From positions 62,001 through 126,000 of the forward strand of contig NZ_SLUP01000007.1 in the NCBI RefSeq assembly GCF_004341235.1: a stretch of 64,000 bases of DNA, written 5' to 3'. A program made the translations under genes and the position numbers. The notes under the pieces are model-generated. The model was not told the DNA's origin. It did not search any database and saw only the letters and a list, made by a program, of their open reading frames with translations. The DNA is from Mariniflexile fucanivorans. GTDB taxonomy: Bacteria; Bacteroidota; Bacteroidia; Flavobacteriales; Flavobacteriaceae. Positions within the stretch are counted from its first letter, which is position 1. Each line of letters starts with the position of its first letter. Positions 1 to 9,099 of this stretch are shown piece after piece.

Positions 1-1880
1 TTTTCGATGTTTTGTTTTGAAATGCCAATGCCAGTATCGGCTATACTAACAATGCAGCTACCGTTACTTATATGGTTTGAAATGGTAATGGTGTCGCCGT
101 TTTTACAGAATTTTAAAGCGTTTGCAAGTAGGTTTTGTACAACAATTTCGAACATGCTTTTATCGGCATAGGCGAAATCGCGTAAGGAATGGTCAACCAA
201 TTCAATACCCTTGTTTTCCATGCGTTGTTCAATAAGTTTTATTTTATCTTCAAAAACTTCCTGAACATCAAACAAGCTTGGTTTGGGTTCTAAAGATTGC
301 ATTTGGGATTTAGACCAATTAAGTAAGTTGAATAAAAGCAATGATGCGTTGTTGGCGTTTTCGCTTAATTCTGGAATTAAATTATCGAACTCTTCCCTGC
401 TTAACGAACCATCTTTTAATAAATCAATAAACCCATTAATTGATGATAGTGAATCTTTTAAGTCATGAGAAACAATTGAAAACAGTTTGTCTTTTACATT
501 ATTAACATTTTCAAGGTGCTTTGTTTGTTCTAAAAAGGCTTCGTTTTGCAATTCAATTTTTAGGTTTTTCTCCTCTAATTCTTGTGTGTATTTTATGTTG
601 CTATTTCTTTTTAAATAAATTAATATTAAAAAGGTTGAAACAATGGCGAGTGCTGCTAGAAGACCATAAAAAATAAGTTGAGATTTATCTAAATCTGTAT
701 TTAAAATAGAGAGTGAACTTTTTGTAGGGGTTTCAACAAAGTTATTGTTGATTGTTACATCTTTTTCAAAATTAGGGTTAAAATCCAATGGAACAGAATC
801 GGAATTCTTTAAGTTATTGTCATTAAGACTTCTTTGTAAATTGTAGTATTGGCGTTGCCATGTAAACGCACTATCAAATTTATTTTTGGTAGAGTCTAAA
901 GCCATCATTAACTTATAATATTTAAGCAATTCTGGTTTGTTATTAATGTTTTTGGCAATTGTTCCCGCTTCGTAAAGTTGCTGTTCAGCCAAAACTAATT
1001 GATTATTTTGTAAATTTAATTCACCCAAACTGTTCAAGGCCAATAAAATGCCATCTTGGTTGTTGGATTTTCTATTGATACTTAAACCCTGAATTAAATA
1101 TTTCGAGGCATTTTCAAAATCATTGAATTTTAAATATTCTGCTCCCAATTTCGGATAAATTAGACCTTGTAAAGAATCTAACTTAATATTACTTGCACTT
1201 AAAACTTTCTGGTAATACTCAATGGCTTTTCTGTTTTCGTTTTTGGATGAGTATAGCTCAGCTAATTGGCTGTAAGATTGAGTAAGTGATGTAGTATCAT
1301 TTAACTTTTTTTGCACTTCCAGAGCTTTTAAATTGAACTGAATGGCTCTGTCTACAGCATTAATTTTTTGGTATGCTTTGGCCAAATTACTGTAAGCTAA
1401 ACTAAGGTCTCTTTTAAGGTTTTGTTTTTCTAATTCTTTAATGGCTGCTAGCGAATATTGTAAACCTTTTGAGTAATTGCCACGTTTAATTTCAATTAAG
1501 CCAATACTGTTATTAACTTTTGCAATTCCTAGTGTGTCCTTTAAATTTTTAAATAATTCTTTAGATTTTTCATAACCACTTACGGCATTAATATAGTCGC
1601 CTTTTTGTGCATAAATAAGCGATTTAAAATAAGTTGTTTCTGCAATGCCTTTTGTGTATTTTAAGTTGGTTGAGAGTTTTTCACTTTCAATAATATATTT
1701 TAAAGCTCTATCATAATCATTAATTTCATAAAGCGATTTAATAAGTTTTAAAGAGGTCTTTATTTTTAGAGAATCTTGAGTTTCGAAAGCAAGTTGTATG
1801 GAAAGACTATCCAGTTCTTTGGTTTGAGAGAAACCTAAGAATGCAGACAAAAGAATAATTAAAATAATTACTTTCCTCAT
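1..1880 (-). CDS. TPR-containing sensor histidine kinase (3' end cut by window)
   Basis: The frame opens at the ATG at 1880-1878 and runs off the left edge, giving about 626 residues. It starts with a hydrophobic signal-like segment, followed by TPR-type helical repeats to about residue 380. One membrane segment lies near residues 403-424, then a short coiled coil. The H-box reads SIVSHDLKDSL with phospho-accepting His472. The N-box (QNLLANALKF) and first glycine box (ADTGIGIS) of the HATPase domain follow before the sequence ends; the last glycine box is outside the window. This is the usual Bacteroidota kinase layout, with periplasmic TPRs, one membrane helix and a cytoplasmic kinase. The signal sensed is unknown. 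No partner regulator is visible. The upstream leader contains a long hairpin. Confidence 0.9.
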   Translation of the reverse strand, partial: MRKVIILIILLSAFLGFSQTKELDSLSIQLAFETQDSLKIKTSLKLIKSLYEINDYDRALKYIIESEKLSTNLKYTKGIAETTYFKSLIYAQKGDYINAVSGYEKSKELFKNLKDTLGIAKVNNSIGLIEIKRGNYSKGLQYSLAAIKELEKQNLKRDLSLAYSNLAKAYQKINAVDRAIQFNLKALEVQKKLNDTTSLTQSYSQLAELYSSKNENRKAIEYYQKVLSASNIKLDSLQGLIYPKLGAEYLKFNDFENASKYLIQGLSINRKSNNQDGILLALNSLGELNLQNNQLVLAEQQLYEAGTIAKNINNKPELLKYYKLMMALDSTKNKFDSAFTWQRQYYNLQRSLNDNNLKNSDSVPLDFNPNFEKDVTINNNFVETPTKSSLSILNTDLDKSQLIFYGLLAALAIVSTFLILIYLKRNSNIKYTQELEEKNLKIELQNEAFLEQTKHLENVNNVKDKLFSIVSHDLKDSLSSINGFIDLLKDGSLSREEFDNLIPELSENANNASLLLFNLLNWSKSQMQSLEPKPSLFDVQEVFEDKIKLIEQRMENKGIELVDHSLRDFAYADKSMFEIVVQNLLANALKFCKNGDTITISNHISNGSCIVSIADTGIGISKQNIE

Positions 1881-1888
1881 ACTGTCAT

Positions 1889-1968
1889 AATATTACAACA
1901 AGTAATAAAACTATAATAAGTATGACTTATTTGAGGGAAATAAGTATTACTTTTTAAGTTGTAATATT
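1889..1968. repeat. Nested inverted repeat upstream of the TPR kinase
   Basis: Outer arms 1889-1899 and 1958-1968 are perfect 11-bp complements. They are extended by 8-bp arms 1900-1907 and 1945-1952 across a 5-base bulge. A separate 8-bp hairpin with a GAGGG loop sits at 1925-1945. The structure lies 9 bp upstream of the kinase start codon, so it may be a structured leader, an operator or a terminator for incoming transcription. Confidence 0.6.
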
Positions 1969-2300
1969 TTTGTTGGTTAAAAAAAATTCATCCCAATGGA
2001 TGATAATAGCTTTACAAAACAAAAGTTATAAAAAGCATCATTAAAATCTAATTTCTGCGTTTTTCTACCAATAAATTAGTTGAAAGGAATATGCTTAAAA
2101 CATCAAAAATCCGACGAATAGATTAACGGTAAAAATCACGGAAAAAAAGCATTTTTGAAGATAAAACTTACTAGTTATTACAATACTTTGAAAATAAATA
2201 GTTTAAGCTTTTTTCTTCAATAAATGAGTTAAAAACATTCCAACAATTAGGTACTGTTTTTATTAAAATAAGTTTTGCAATATTCCTTTAATAAAAGTTT
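1969..2300. other. Divergent intergenic region, no gene seen
   Basis: AT-rich spacer between the divergently read kinase and argS. I see no reading frame with a credible start and no RNA gene. Its right end leads into the argS promoter. Confidence 0.5.
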
Positions 2301-2308
2301 TATCTTTG
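2301..2308 (+). promoter_or_regulatory. argS promoter -7 box (TATCTTTG)
   Basis: A perfect Bacteroidota TAnnTTTG box lies 23 bp upstream of the ATG at 2332. A TTG at 2275-2277 is a weak -33 candidate because the 23-bp gap is longer than usual. The box lies inside the upstream extension of the argS frame, which argues that translation starts at 2332 and not at the TTG at 2275. Confidence 0.65.
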
Positions 2309-2331
2309 CACACTTAAAAATAGCACGATTA

Positions 2332-4116
2332 ATGAGCCTTCAAGAGACTTTATCCACCCAAGTAAAACAAGCCGTTTCGACAGCTTTTAAAATTCAATTA
2401 GATTCTGTAGAGTTTCAAGCCACCAGAAAAGAGTTTGCTGGCGATATTACCGTAGTAATATTTCCAATGCTACGCTTTATTAAAGGCAACCCTGTTCAAA
2501 TAGGAGAAACCATAGGTAATTATTTAGTTGAAAACGTAGAGGAAGTTAAAGCGTATAATGTTGTAAAAGGTTTTTTAAACGTTGAAATAAGCGACGCCTA
2601 TTATTTAAACTTTTTTAATAACATTAAAGATGAAGATTCTTTTGGATTTGTACCTCCAAAGGCTGATGAAAAAGCTATTATGGTTGAATATTCTTCACCA
2701 AACACCAATAAACCACTTCATTTAGGGCATGTTAGAAATAACCTTTTGGGTTATAGTGTTGCTGAAATTTTAAAAGCATCTGGTAAAAAAGTTTACAAAA
2801 CACAGATTATAAATGATAGAGGCATTCATATTTGTAAAAGTATGTTGGCTTGGAAACGTTTTGGCAACAATGAAACTCCAGAAAGTACAGGTTTAAAAGG
2901 CGATAAGCTCGTTGGTAATTATTATGTGAAGTTCGACCAAGAATATAAAAAAGAGATTGAAACACTTATAGCTTCTGGTAAAACTGAAGATGAGGCCAAA
3001 AAAGACGCGCCACTTTTATTGGAAGCACAAACCATGCTCCAAAAATGGGAAGCTGGTGACGAAGAAGTTGTATCTCTGTGGAAAACGATGAATAGTTGGG
3101 TTTATGAAGGTTTTAACGAAACCTATATAAACCTAGGTGTTGATTTTGATACTTTATATTATGAAAGTAACACCTATTTATTGGGAAAAGAATTTGTAGC
3201 CGAAGGTTTAAAATCAGGAGTTTTCGTTAAAGAGGCAGATGGTTCTGTTTGGTGCGATTTAACCGAAGATGGCTTAGATAAAAAAATAGTACAACGCTCC
3301 GATGGTACTGCGGTTTACATGACTCAAGATATTGGTACCGCCATTCAACGCATCAAAGATTTTCCAGATGTTGGCGGTATGGTTTACACCGTTGGAAACG
3401 AACAAGATTATCATTTTCAAGTTCTATTTTTAATTTTGAAAAAATTAGGATTTGTATGGGCTAAAAACTTATTCCATTTAAGTTATGGAATGGTCGATTT
3501 ACCTAGCGGAAAAATGAAAAGTAGAGAAGGAACTGTGGTTGATGCCGATGATTTAATTGATGAAATGGCTTCTACTGCTGGTGAAATTTCAGAAGAATTA
3601 GGAAAACTTGATGGTTATTCCGAAGAAGAAAAACAATCGCTTTATAAAACCATAGGTTTAGGAGCTTTAAAATATTATATCTTAAAGGTAGATCCTAAAA
3701 AACGTATTTTATTCGATCCCAAAGAATCTATCGATTTTCAAGGAAACACAGGGCCATTTATTCAATATACTTACGCCAGAATTCAAGCTATTTTAAGAAA
3801 AGCAAATTTCAAACATAATGTCACCTTGAGCGCAGTCGAAAGGTCTTTACACGAAAAAGAAAAAGAATTAATAAAACAATTAGAGCTATTTCCAGAAGTT
3901 ATTCAAAACGCCGCTTTACAACATAGTCCGGCTTTAGTAGCGAATTATACTTACGATTTGGTAAAGGAATTTAATTCATTCTATCAGAACGTCTCTATTT
4001 TAGGGGCTGAAACTGAAAATGAAAAGATTTTTAGAGTACAGCTGTCCGGTAAAGTTGCTCAAACTATCAAGAATGCGTTTCATGTTTTAGGCATTCAAGT
4101 TCCTGAGAGAATGTAA
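2332..4116 (+). CDS. argS: Arginyl-tRNA synthetase
   Basis: Cytoplasmic class I aminoacyl-tRNA synthetase that charges tRNA-Arg (594 aa, normal length). The ATP-binding HIGH-type motif reads HLGHVRN near residue 130, and the KMSKS loop appears as GKMKSREG near residue 394. The N-terminal domain of about 110 residues is the Arg-specific domain that recognises the tRNA D-loop, and the C-terminal helical domain (YARIQAIL onward) is the DALR anticodon-binding domain. The start at 2332 (MSLQETLS) is preferred over the TTG at 2275 because a promoter box lies between them. Odd feature: residues 497-505 are encoded by a short repeat that is normally intergenic (3819-3846). Confidence 0.96.
   Translation: MSLQETLSTQVKQAVSTAFKIQLDSVEFQATRKEFAGDITVVIFPMLRFIKGNPVQIGETIGNYLVENVEEVKAYNVVKGFLNVEISDAYYLNFFNNIKDEDSFGFVPPKADEKAIMVEYSSPNTNKPLHLGHVRNNLLGYSVAEILKASGKKVYKTQIINDRGIHICKSMLAWKRFGNNETPESTGLKGDKLVGNYYVKFDQEYKKEIETLIASGKTEDEAKKDAPLLLEAQTMLQKWEAGDEEVVSLWKTMNSWVYEGFNETYINLGVDFDTLYYESNTYLLGKEFVAEGLKSGVFVKEADGSVWCDLTEDGLDKKIVQRSDGTAVYMTQDIGTAIQRIKDFPDVGGMVYTVGNEQDYHFQVLFLILKKLGFVWAKNLFHLSYGMVDLPSGKMKSREGTVVDADDLIDEMASTAGEISEELGKLDGYSEEEKQSLYKTIGLGALKYYILKVDPKKRILFDPKESIDFQGNTGPFIQYTYARIQAILRKANFKHNVTLSAVERSLHEKEKELIKQLELFPEVIQNAALQHSPALVANYTYDLVKEFNSFYQNVSILGAETENEKIFRVQLSGKVAQTIKNAFHVLGIQVPERM
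3819..3846 (+). repeat. Short interspersed repeat inside argS
   Basis: The segment begins TGTCACCTTGAGCG and continues AGTCGAAAGG. It resembles the left end of the intergenic element at 17250 (TGTCAGGTTGAGC..GTCGAAA), differing by two substitutions in the first half and a one-base length change in the middle. I recall this pattern as a common flavobacterial intergenic repeat. Here it is in frame and encodes VTLSAVERS in the anticodon-binding domain of ArgS. Confidence 0.55.
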
Positions 4117-4136
4117 TTTAAAGAGGGAAACTATTT

Positions 4137-4403
4137 TTATTTTCCGTATAAAAAGTATTTATTAACCAAATCAATGTACAAGCGTTTTGCTTCATTTGGA
4201 GTAATATCTTTCACTTGAAATAAAGCATTGGTTTTAAAAGCATTTATAATGGCTTTTTTACTGCTTGGGCGACTGTAATTATTGGTAGCTTTTTTGTAGT
4301 AAGCGTACAGGTTTAAAAGCACATCGGCAGGAAAAGGTTCCGTATAAGCGCTTACGCGCTCAACGGCATCTTGAAATTCTATTTCTAATGCTTCATCAGT
4401 CAT
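4137..4403 (-). CDS. Acyl-CoA-binding protein (ACBP family)
   Basis: Small cytosolic carrier of acyl-CoA esters (88 aa, the normal ACBP size of 85-90). The ACBP pattern is visible: FQDAVERV at the start, LLNLYAYYKKAT in the second helix, a central lysine-rich AFKTNALFQ where the KWDAW segment normally sits, then EAKRLYIDLVNKYF at the end. The ATG at 4403 is chosen instead of 4433; it overlaps the end of psd by 8 bp, which implies translational coupling. It is the last gene of cdsA-psd-acbp, so it probably handles acyl-CoA for phospholipid synthesis. The aromatic positions of helix 3 are changed, so ligand affinity is uncertain. Confidence 0.85.
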   Translation of the reverse strand: MTDEALEIEFQDAVERVSAYTEPFPADVLLNLYAYYKKATNNYSRPSSKKAIINAFKTNALFQVKDITPNEAKRLYIDLVNKYFLYGK

Positions 4404-5052
4404 TTGCTTCTGCAATAATACTTTCGCCTCCACGAACTTTTTGGTTCAATGTCACTTTTATTTTTGTGTCCAGTGGTAAAAATAAATCAACTCTAGAGCC
4501 AAATTTTATAAACCCAGACTCGCCACCTTGTACGGCTTTGTCGTTTATTTTAGCATAATTTACTATGCGTTTTGCTAAAGCGCCCGCTATTTGTCTATGT
4601 AAAACTTTACCATAAGTTTCATTTTCTACAACAACAGTAGTGCGTTCGTTTTCTTCGCTTGCTTTAGGGTGCCATGCAACTAAAAATTTACCTGGGTGGT
4701 ATTTGCTAAAAATAACGTTCCCACTAATAGGGTAACGTGTAACATGAACATTTATTGGAGACATAAAGACGCTTACCTGCAAACGTTTTTCGTTAAAATA
4801 TTCTTTTTCAAATACTTCCTCTATTACAACTACTTTTCCATCAACTGGAGATACAACTTGTTTATTGTTTAAAACCGTGTTACGTTTTGGGTTTCTAAAA
4901 AATTGAAGAATAAGTATTAAAAAAGCTAATAATACAATTAAAACAATGGTTCTTAGCCAAGTTATTGGTATAAAACTGTCGGCTAATAAAGAACAGCCTA
5001 CAACAAATACAAATGTTAGAAATATAATTTTATGTCCTTCTTTATGAAACAT
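4396..5052 (-). CDS. psd: Phosphatidylserine decarboxylase proenzyme
   Basis: Converts phosphatidylserine to phosphatidylethanolamine at the inner membrane (218 aa, the short bacterial family). Two hydrophobic segments lie within residues 8-46. VSPVDGKVVVIEE and the MSPINVHVTRYPISG block are typical. The self-cleavage site that creates the pyruvoyl group is Gly185-Ser186 in KFGSRVDLF. Its start overlaps the end of cdsA by 11 bp and its end overlaps the acyl-CoA-binding gene, so the three genes form a tight operon. Confidence 0.95.
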   Translation of the reverse strand: MFHKEGHKIIFLTFVFVVGCSLLADSFIPITWLRTIVLIVLLAFLILILQFFRNPKRNTVLNNKQVVSPVDGKVVVIEEVFEKEYFNEKRLQVSVFMSPINVHVTRYPISGNVIFSKYHPGKFLVAWHPKASEENERTTVVVENETYGKVLHRQIAGALAKRIVNYAKINDKAVQGGESGFIKFGSRVDLFLPLDTKIKVTLNQKVRGGESIIAEAND

Positions 5053-5863
5053 AGTGTAAAATTCTTAAAAATAAATAAATAAAAGGTGCCGCAAAAATAA
5101 TACTATCCAATCGATCCAACAAACCACCATGACCAGGCATAATAGCACCACTATCTTTTACGTTTGCCTGTCTTTTAAATTTAGATTCTATTAAGTCGCC
5201 TAAAGTTCCAAATACGGTTATTACAATACTTAAAATAAGCCAACTTGTAAAATCTAAAGTTTGTGTAAAGGTAGCAATAAAATAGCTTGCGATACAGGAA
5301 AAAAACAAGCCACCAAGAAATCCTTCTACTGTTTTTTTTGGTGAAATTTTTTCAAAAAGTTTTTGTTTACCAAAATTTTTGCCAATTAAATAAGCAAAAG
5401 AATCATTAACCCATACTAAAATAAACGATCCTAGCAAGATGTTAGAATTGTAAACGTCATGATGGTCTGCTATTAAAACTAAAAAAATAAAGGCACTTGA
5501 TATATAGAATGTGGTTAATATAAATCGTTTTGAACTAAATAATGGGATTGTTTTTTCTGAAAACAAATCTTTAATTAAGAACAATTCAACAAATATAGTA
5601 ACGACCATAAGTATTTGAATAGCTTCGTCAATTCCTTTATTTGTGTTTAAAATAAGATGCCAGTACACAAAAAAGGCATAAAGAAAAGCAAATATAAAAT
5701 ATGGAATTAAGCTTTTAAGCTGAATGAGTTTGTTAAATTCGATTAAGCAAATGATGCCAAACACAAAAAACAATGCAATTAATGATTGTGGGTGAGTGAA
5801 ACACAAAATTAATAGCAAAACATAGAGTAACCCAGAAAGTGATCGAATAAGAGTTTCTTTCAT
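5042..5863 (-). CDS. cdsA: Phosphatidate cytidylyltransferase (CDP-diglyceride synthase)
   Basis: Integral membrane enzyme that makes CDP-diacylglycerol from phosphatidate and CTP, the branch-point precursor of phosphatidylserine and phosphatidylglycerol (273 aa). About eight hydrophobic segments are seen. The CdsA signature lies at residues 228-255: KFKRQ, then KDSGAIMPGHGG, then LLDRLDS, with the conserved metal-binding aspartates. It overlaps psd, which acts two steps later in the same pathway. A 90-bp gap separates it from the LUD gene upstream, and I see no terminator there, so read-through is possible. Confidence 0.96.
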   Translation of the reverse strand: MKETLIRSLSGLLYVLLLILCFTHPQSLIALFFVFGIICLIEFNKLIQLKSLIPYFIFAFLYAFFVYWHLILNTNKGIDEAIQILMVVTIFVELFLIKDLFSEKTIPLFSSKRFILTTFYISSAFIFLVLIADHHDVYNSNILLGSFILVWVNDSFAYLIGKNFGKQKLFEKISPKKTVEGFLGGLFFSCIASYFIATFTQTLDFTSWLILSIVITVFGTLGDLIESKFKRQANVKDSGAIMPGHGGLLDRLDSIIFAAPFIYLFLRILHYVS

Positions 5864-5953
5864 GTGATATATTTAGTGCTTTTTTATGAACACACGCTGT
5901 TCGCTATTAATCTTTCTTTTGGATGATAAACTTTTAAACATGCTCGTTTTAAC

Positions 5954-6562
5954 TTATAAGTCTTCTAAAAGAAGTAGGTATAAGTTTTTTGCACTACTAC
6001 CATAACTTAAAAAATCTTTTTCATCATTAGATTTAAAATGCTTTATGGTTGTAATGTTAGTTGGTATTTTTTGTCTGTTTTTAGATTTGATACCCCTTAA
6101 ACCTTCACCAATATTTTCAACAATTTGACTTGTAGTTGCAAAAACAATAAAGTTTGATGGTAATTCGGGTAATTTTTTTTCGAAAATTTGTTTTGAAGAA
6201 ATAAGCAAAGAACCGTCGTTAGCTATTAAATTTTCGCAAGTTGTTAGGAAAATAGTGGAATCACTAATTTTGGTGGTCGTGTTTAAGTTGGAATTTTTAA
6301 ACTTATCTTTAATGTTTGGGTCTAATATTAGTGTTTCTTTATCGTCCCAGTTATTTTCTTCAATAATGTTTTGTAAGTTGTGATAGACTTCATTTAAGTT
6401 TTCACAATACAAAAATTTTCCACCATTGCCTTTAAAGTTTATGGTGAATTTTTCGTCAATAGGCAGTTTTATTTCAGGCATGTACCTGCCTCTTTCAGTA
6501 GACTTTACTTCTTCATCTGATTGGTCTGGTTTCAAACCAAAAATTTTTCTAAAAAGGCTCAT
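5954..6562 (-). CDS. LUD-domain protein (LutC/YkgG family)
   Basis: A 202-residue soluble protein with the LUD fold used by lactate-utilisation subunits. Recognisable parts are the central TIFLTTCENLIANDGSLLIS strand-loop and IVENIGEGL. It lacks the LutA/LutB partners and the iron-sulfur motifs found with lactate oxidation operons. It stands alone between ftsH and cdsA, so a role in lactate metabolism is not supported here; its function is unknown. A perfect TATATTTG box lies 40 bp upstream of the ATG, so it has its own promoter downstream of the ftsH terminator. Confidence 0.75.
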   Translation of the reverse strand: MSLFRKIFGLKPDQSDEEVKSTERGRYMPEIKLPIDEKFTINFKGNGGKFLYCENLNEVYHNLQNIIEENNWDDKETLILDPNIKDKFKNSNLNTTTKISDSTIFLTTCENLIANDGSLLISSKQIFEKKLPELPSNFIVFATTSQIVENIGEGLRGIKSKNRQKIPTNITTIKHFKSNDEKDFLSYGSSAKNLYLLLLEDL

Positions 6563-6601
6563 TCAGTAAGCTGCTATTAATGTAATTCTCTTAGAGGTTA
6601 T

Positions 6602-6609
6602 CAAATATA
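6602..6609 (-). promoter_or_regulatory. LUD gene promoter -7 box (TATATTTG)
   Basis: Perfect TAnnTTTG on the minus strand, 39 bp upstream of the ATG at 6562 and directly abutting the 40-bp palindrome. Any -33 element would lie inside the palindrome. Confidence 0.6.
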
Positions 6610-6649
6610 AAAAATCTTAAATTAAACACGTGTTTAATTTAAGATTTTT
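6610..6649. terminator. Perfect 40-bp palindrome, probable ftsH terminator
   Basis: Positions 6610-6649 pair over 20 bp with no mismatch and no unpaired loop, centred on CACGTG at 6627-6632. On the minus strand the stem ends in a T-run, and it starts 41 bp after the ftsH stop. It can act as a terminator for rsfS-ftsH. It also overlaps the -33 zone of the next promoter, so it could be a protein-binding or cruciform site. Confidence 0.7.
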
Positions 6650-6689
6650 ACTGTTTATCTAATCAATATCATAGATAATGTGTTTTTTG

Positions 6690-8624
6690 TTAATTTTCAA
6701 TGTCTTCTTTCTCAAAAGCACGTTTACCAAAAATTTTCTCTAAGTTATCTTTAAAAATCACTTCTTTTTCAAGAAGAACTTCTGCAAGTTCCGTCAATTT
6801 ATCTCTATTGTCTTCAAGTAATTTGATGGCACGTAAATATTGTTTTTCAATGATGTCTGAAATTTCGCTATCAATTAATTCAGCCGTTTGTTCGCTATAT
6901 GGTTTTGAAAAACCATATTCATTTTGTCCTGAAGAATCGTAATAGGTTAGGTTTCCAATTTTATCACTAAGTCCATAAACAGTAACCATGGCTCTAGCTT
7001 GTTTGGTCACTTTTTCCAAATCACTTAACGCTCCTGTAGATATTTTATTAAAAATAACTTTCTCTGCAGCACGACCACCTAAGGCAGCACACATTTCGTC
7101 AAGCATTTGTTCTGGGTGAACAATTAAACGCTCTTCCGGTAAATACCATGCAGCACCTAATGAACGGCCACGAGGTACAATAGTTACTTTTACCAATGGC
7201 GCAGCATGTTCTAACATCCAACTTACCACGGCATGACCAGCTTCATGAAATGCAACTGCGCGTTTTTCACTTGGGGTAATGATTTTATTTTTCTTTTCTA
7301 AACCACCAATAATTCTATCAACGGCATCAAGGAAATCTTGCTTATCTACCGATTTTTTACCATTTCTAGCAGCGATTAAAGCCGCTTCGTTACAAACATT
7401 GGCAATGTCAGCACCAGAAAATCCTGGAGTTTGTTTCGATAAGAAATCAAGATCTAAGTTTTCAGCCTTTTTAAGCGGTCTTAAATGCACTTCAAAAATT
7501 TCTTTACGCTCACGAACGTCTGGTAAATCAACATAAATTTGTCTATCAAAACGTCCAGCACGCATTAAGGCTGTATCCAAAATATCGGCTCTATTGGTTG
7601 CGGCAAGTACAATAACATTCGTGTTTGTGCCGAAACCATCCATTTCTGTAAGTAATTGATTTAAGGTGTTTTCACGTTCATCATTACTGCCAGACATGGC
7701 GTTTTTTCCTCTAGCACGTCCAATCGCATCAATTTCATCAATAAAAATAATTGAAGGTGATTTTTCTTTGGCTTGTTTGAATAAATCCCGAACACGAGAC
7801 GCTCCAACACCCACAAACATTTCAACGAAATCTGAACCAGATAACGAGAAGAAAGGTACTTTAGCTTCACCTGCAACGGCTCTTGCCAATAATGTTTTCC
7901 CTGTTCCCGGAGGCCCTACAAGAAGTGCTCCTTTTGGTATTTTCCCTCCTAATGAAGTGTATTTTTCAGGGAATTTTAAGAAATCAACAATTTCTTGTAC
8001 TTCTTCTTTTGCTCCTTCTAAACCGGCAACATCTTTAAAAGTGGTTTTTACTTCTGTATTTTGGTCAAAAAGTTTTGCTTTGGATTTTCCTATGTTGAAA
8101 ATTTGCCCACCAGCACCTCCGCCAGCACCACCAGACATACGTCTCATAATGAAAATCCATACACCTATTAATAATATAAAAGGTAGAATACTCATTAAAA
8201 GGTTGCCCCAATTATCAGTTTCTGTGTCAAATTTGATAACAGGTTTGTTAGGTAATTCTTTGGCTACTTCATTTAATTGATTTTCAAAATTTTGAAGATC
8301 ACCAAATTCGAATTTATAATTCGGCATTTTTGTTGCCGATGGAAGAAATGATGTAGGTTTTGATTTTTTATGAACTTCCTTGGCTTCTGCTTCAGTAGTT
8401 AAGTAAACCTTTGCAACACGTGTATTTTTAATAATATCAACTTTTGCAATATCGCCATCCTCCAAATATTTAAAAAATTGAGAAGGTGTCGTGTCAGTTC
8501 CATCTTGAGTGGTACTGCTGCTAAATATTTGAAACCCTAAAAACAGGGCAATTAAAATACCATAAATCCAGTACGGACTGAATTTTGGCTTGTTTTCATT
8601 TATGTTTTTTTTATCGTTTGCCAT
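6690..8624 (-). CDS. ftsH: ATP-dependent zinc metalloprotease FtsH
   Basis: Membrane-anchored AAA protease that degrades misfolded membrane proteins and regulatory proteins (644 aa). The two membrane segments near residues 17-37 and 145-162 flank a periplasmic domain. Walker A (GPPGTGKT) is near residue 238, Walker B reads IIFIDEID, and the second-region-of-homology block has [19 protein letters not shown]. The zinc site is H460-E-A-G-H464, with a distal acidic ligand expected further on. Glycine-rich GGAGGGAGG precedes the AAA domain. It follows rsfS by 9 bp and ends before a strong palindrome. Confidence 0.98.
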   Translation of the reverse strand: MANDKKNINENKPKFSPYWIYGILIALFLGFQIFSSSTTQDGTDTTPSQFFKYLEDGDIAKVDIIKNTRVAKVYLTTEAEAKEVHKKSKPTSFLPSATKMPNYKFEFGDLQNFENQLNEVAKELPNKPVIKFDTETDNWGNLLMSILPFILLIGVWIFIMRRMSGGAGGGAGGQIFNIGKSKAKLFDQNTEVKTTFKDVAGLEGAKEEVQEIVDFLKFPEKYTSLGGKIPKGALLVGPPGTGKTLLARAVAGEAKVPFFSLSGSDFVEMFVGVGASRVRDLFKQAKEKSPSIIFIDEIDAIGRARGKNAMSGSNDERENTLNQLLTEMDGFGTNTNVIVLAATNRADILDTALMRAGRFDRQIYVDLPDVRERKEIFEVHLRPLKKAENLDLDFLSKQTPGFSGADIANVCNEAALIAARNGKKSVDKQDFLDAVDRIIGGLEKKNKIITPSEKRAVAFHEAGHAVVSWMLEHAAPLVKVTIVPRGRSLGAAWYLPEERLIVHPEQMLDEMCAALGGRAAEKVIFNKISTGALSDLEKVTKQARAMVTVYGLSDKIGNLTYYDSSGQNEYGFSKPYSEQTAELIDSEISDIIEKQYLRAIKLLEDNRDKLTELAEVLLEKEVIFKDNLEKIFGKRAFEKEDIEN

Positions 8625-8633
8625 CCTAAATTT

Positions 8634-9005
8634 TTAGTAACTTGTTTGTATTACTGTTGTTTTTGCATCACCCCAAAGACTTTCAATATCGTAATATTGT
8701 CTTATTTGTTTTTGGAACACATGTACTACTACATTCACATAGTCTATAAGCACCCATTCAGCATTATCCATGCCTTCTGTGTGCCAAGGGTGATCTTTAA
8801 GTTCTTTGCTTACTTTTTTCTGAACAGAATTAACTATAGCGTTAACTTGCGTGTTTGAAGTTCCTTCGCAAATTATAAAATAATCGCAAACTGTATTTTC
8901 AATTTCTCTTAAATCAAGAATATTTATTTCTTTTCCTTTAACGTCTTCAATGCCACTAACTATAACCGATATTAATTGGTCTGCACTTATATTTTCTTTC
9001 GTCAT
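8634..9005 (-). CDS. rsfS: Ribosomal silencing factor RsfS
   Basis: Binds L14 on the large ribosomal subunit and blocks subunit joining when nutrients are short (123 aa). The family core is visible: CDYFIICEGTSNTQVNAI, then HTEGMDNAEWVLIDY, then VVHVFQKQIRQYYDIESLW. It is the first gene of rsfS-ftsH, a pairing I know from many Bacteroidota, and is divergent from birA. A perfect -7 box precedes it. Confidence 0.96.
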   Translation of the reverse strand: MTKENISADQLISVIVSGIEDVKGKEINILDLREIENTVCDYFIICEGTSNTQVNAIVNSVQKKVSKELKDHPWHTEGMDNAEWVLIDYVNVVVHVFQKQIRQYYDIESLWGDAKTTVIQTSY

Positions 9006-9025
9006 TAAAATTTTTTAAATTTTTG

Positions 9026-9033
9026 CAAAGTTA
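9026..9033 (-). promoter_or_regulatory. rsfS-ftsH promoter -7 box (TAACTTTG)
   Basis: Perfect TAnnTTTG on the minus strand, 20 bp upstream of the rsfS ATG at 9005. It lies in the 94-bp divergent region shared with birA, for which I see no equally good box. Confidence 0.65.
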
Positions 9034-9099
9034 TTATTTTTTTAGTTCTTTATGGTTTAAAATTATCATAAGATTTCAGAGACTAATAATAACTATTTC

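Noticed and set aside
2275-2331. N-terminal extension of argS from a TTG codon
   Set aside because: It contains a perfect -7 promoter box and no conserved residues; the ATG at 2332 fits the family length.
5954-6562. Lactate utilisation operon
   Set aside because: Only one LUD-domain protein is present, without LutA/LutB partners or iron-sulfur motifs.
7666-8280. 204-codon open frame on the plus strand opposite ftsH
   Set aside because: It lies wholly antisense to a certain ftsH gene, has no family motif, and is rich in Ser and Pro as expected for a shadow of the opposite frame.
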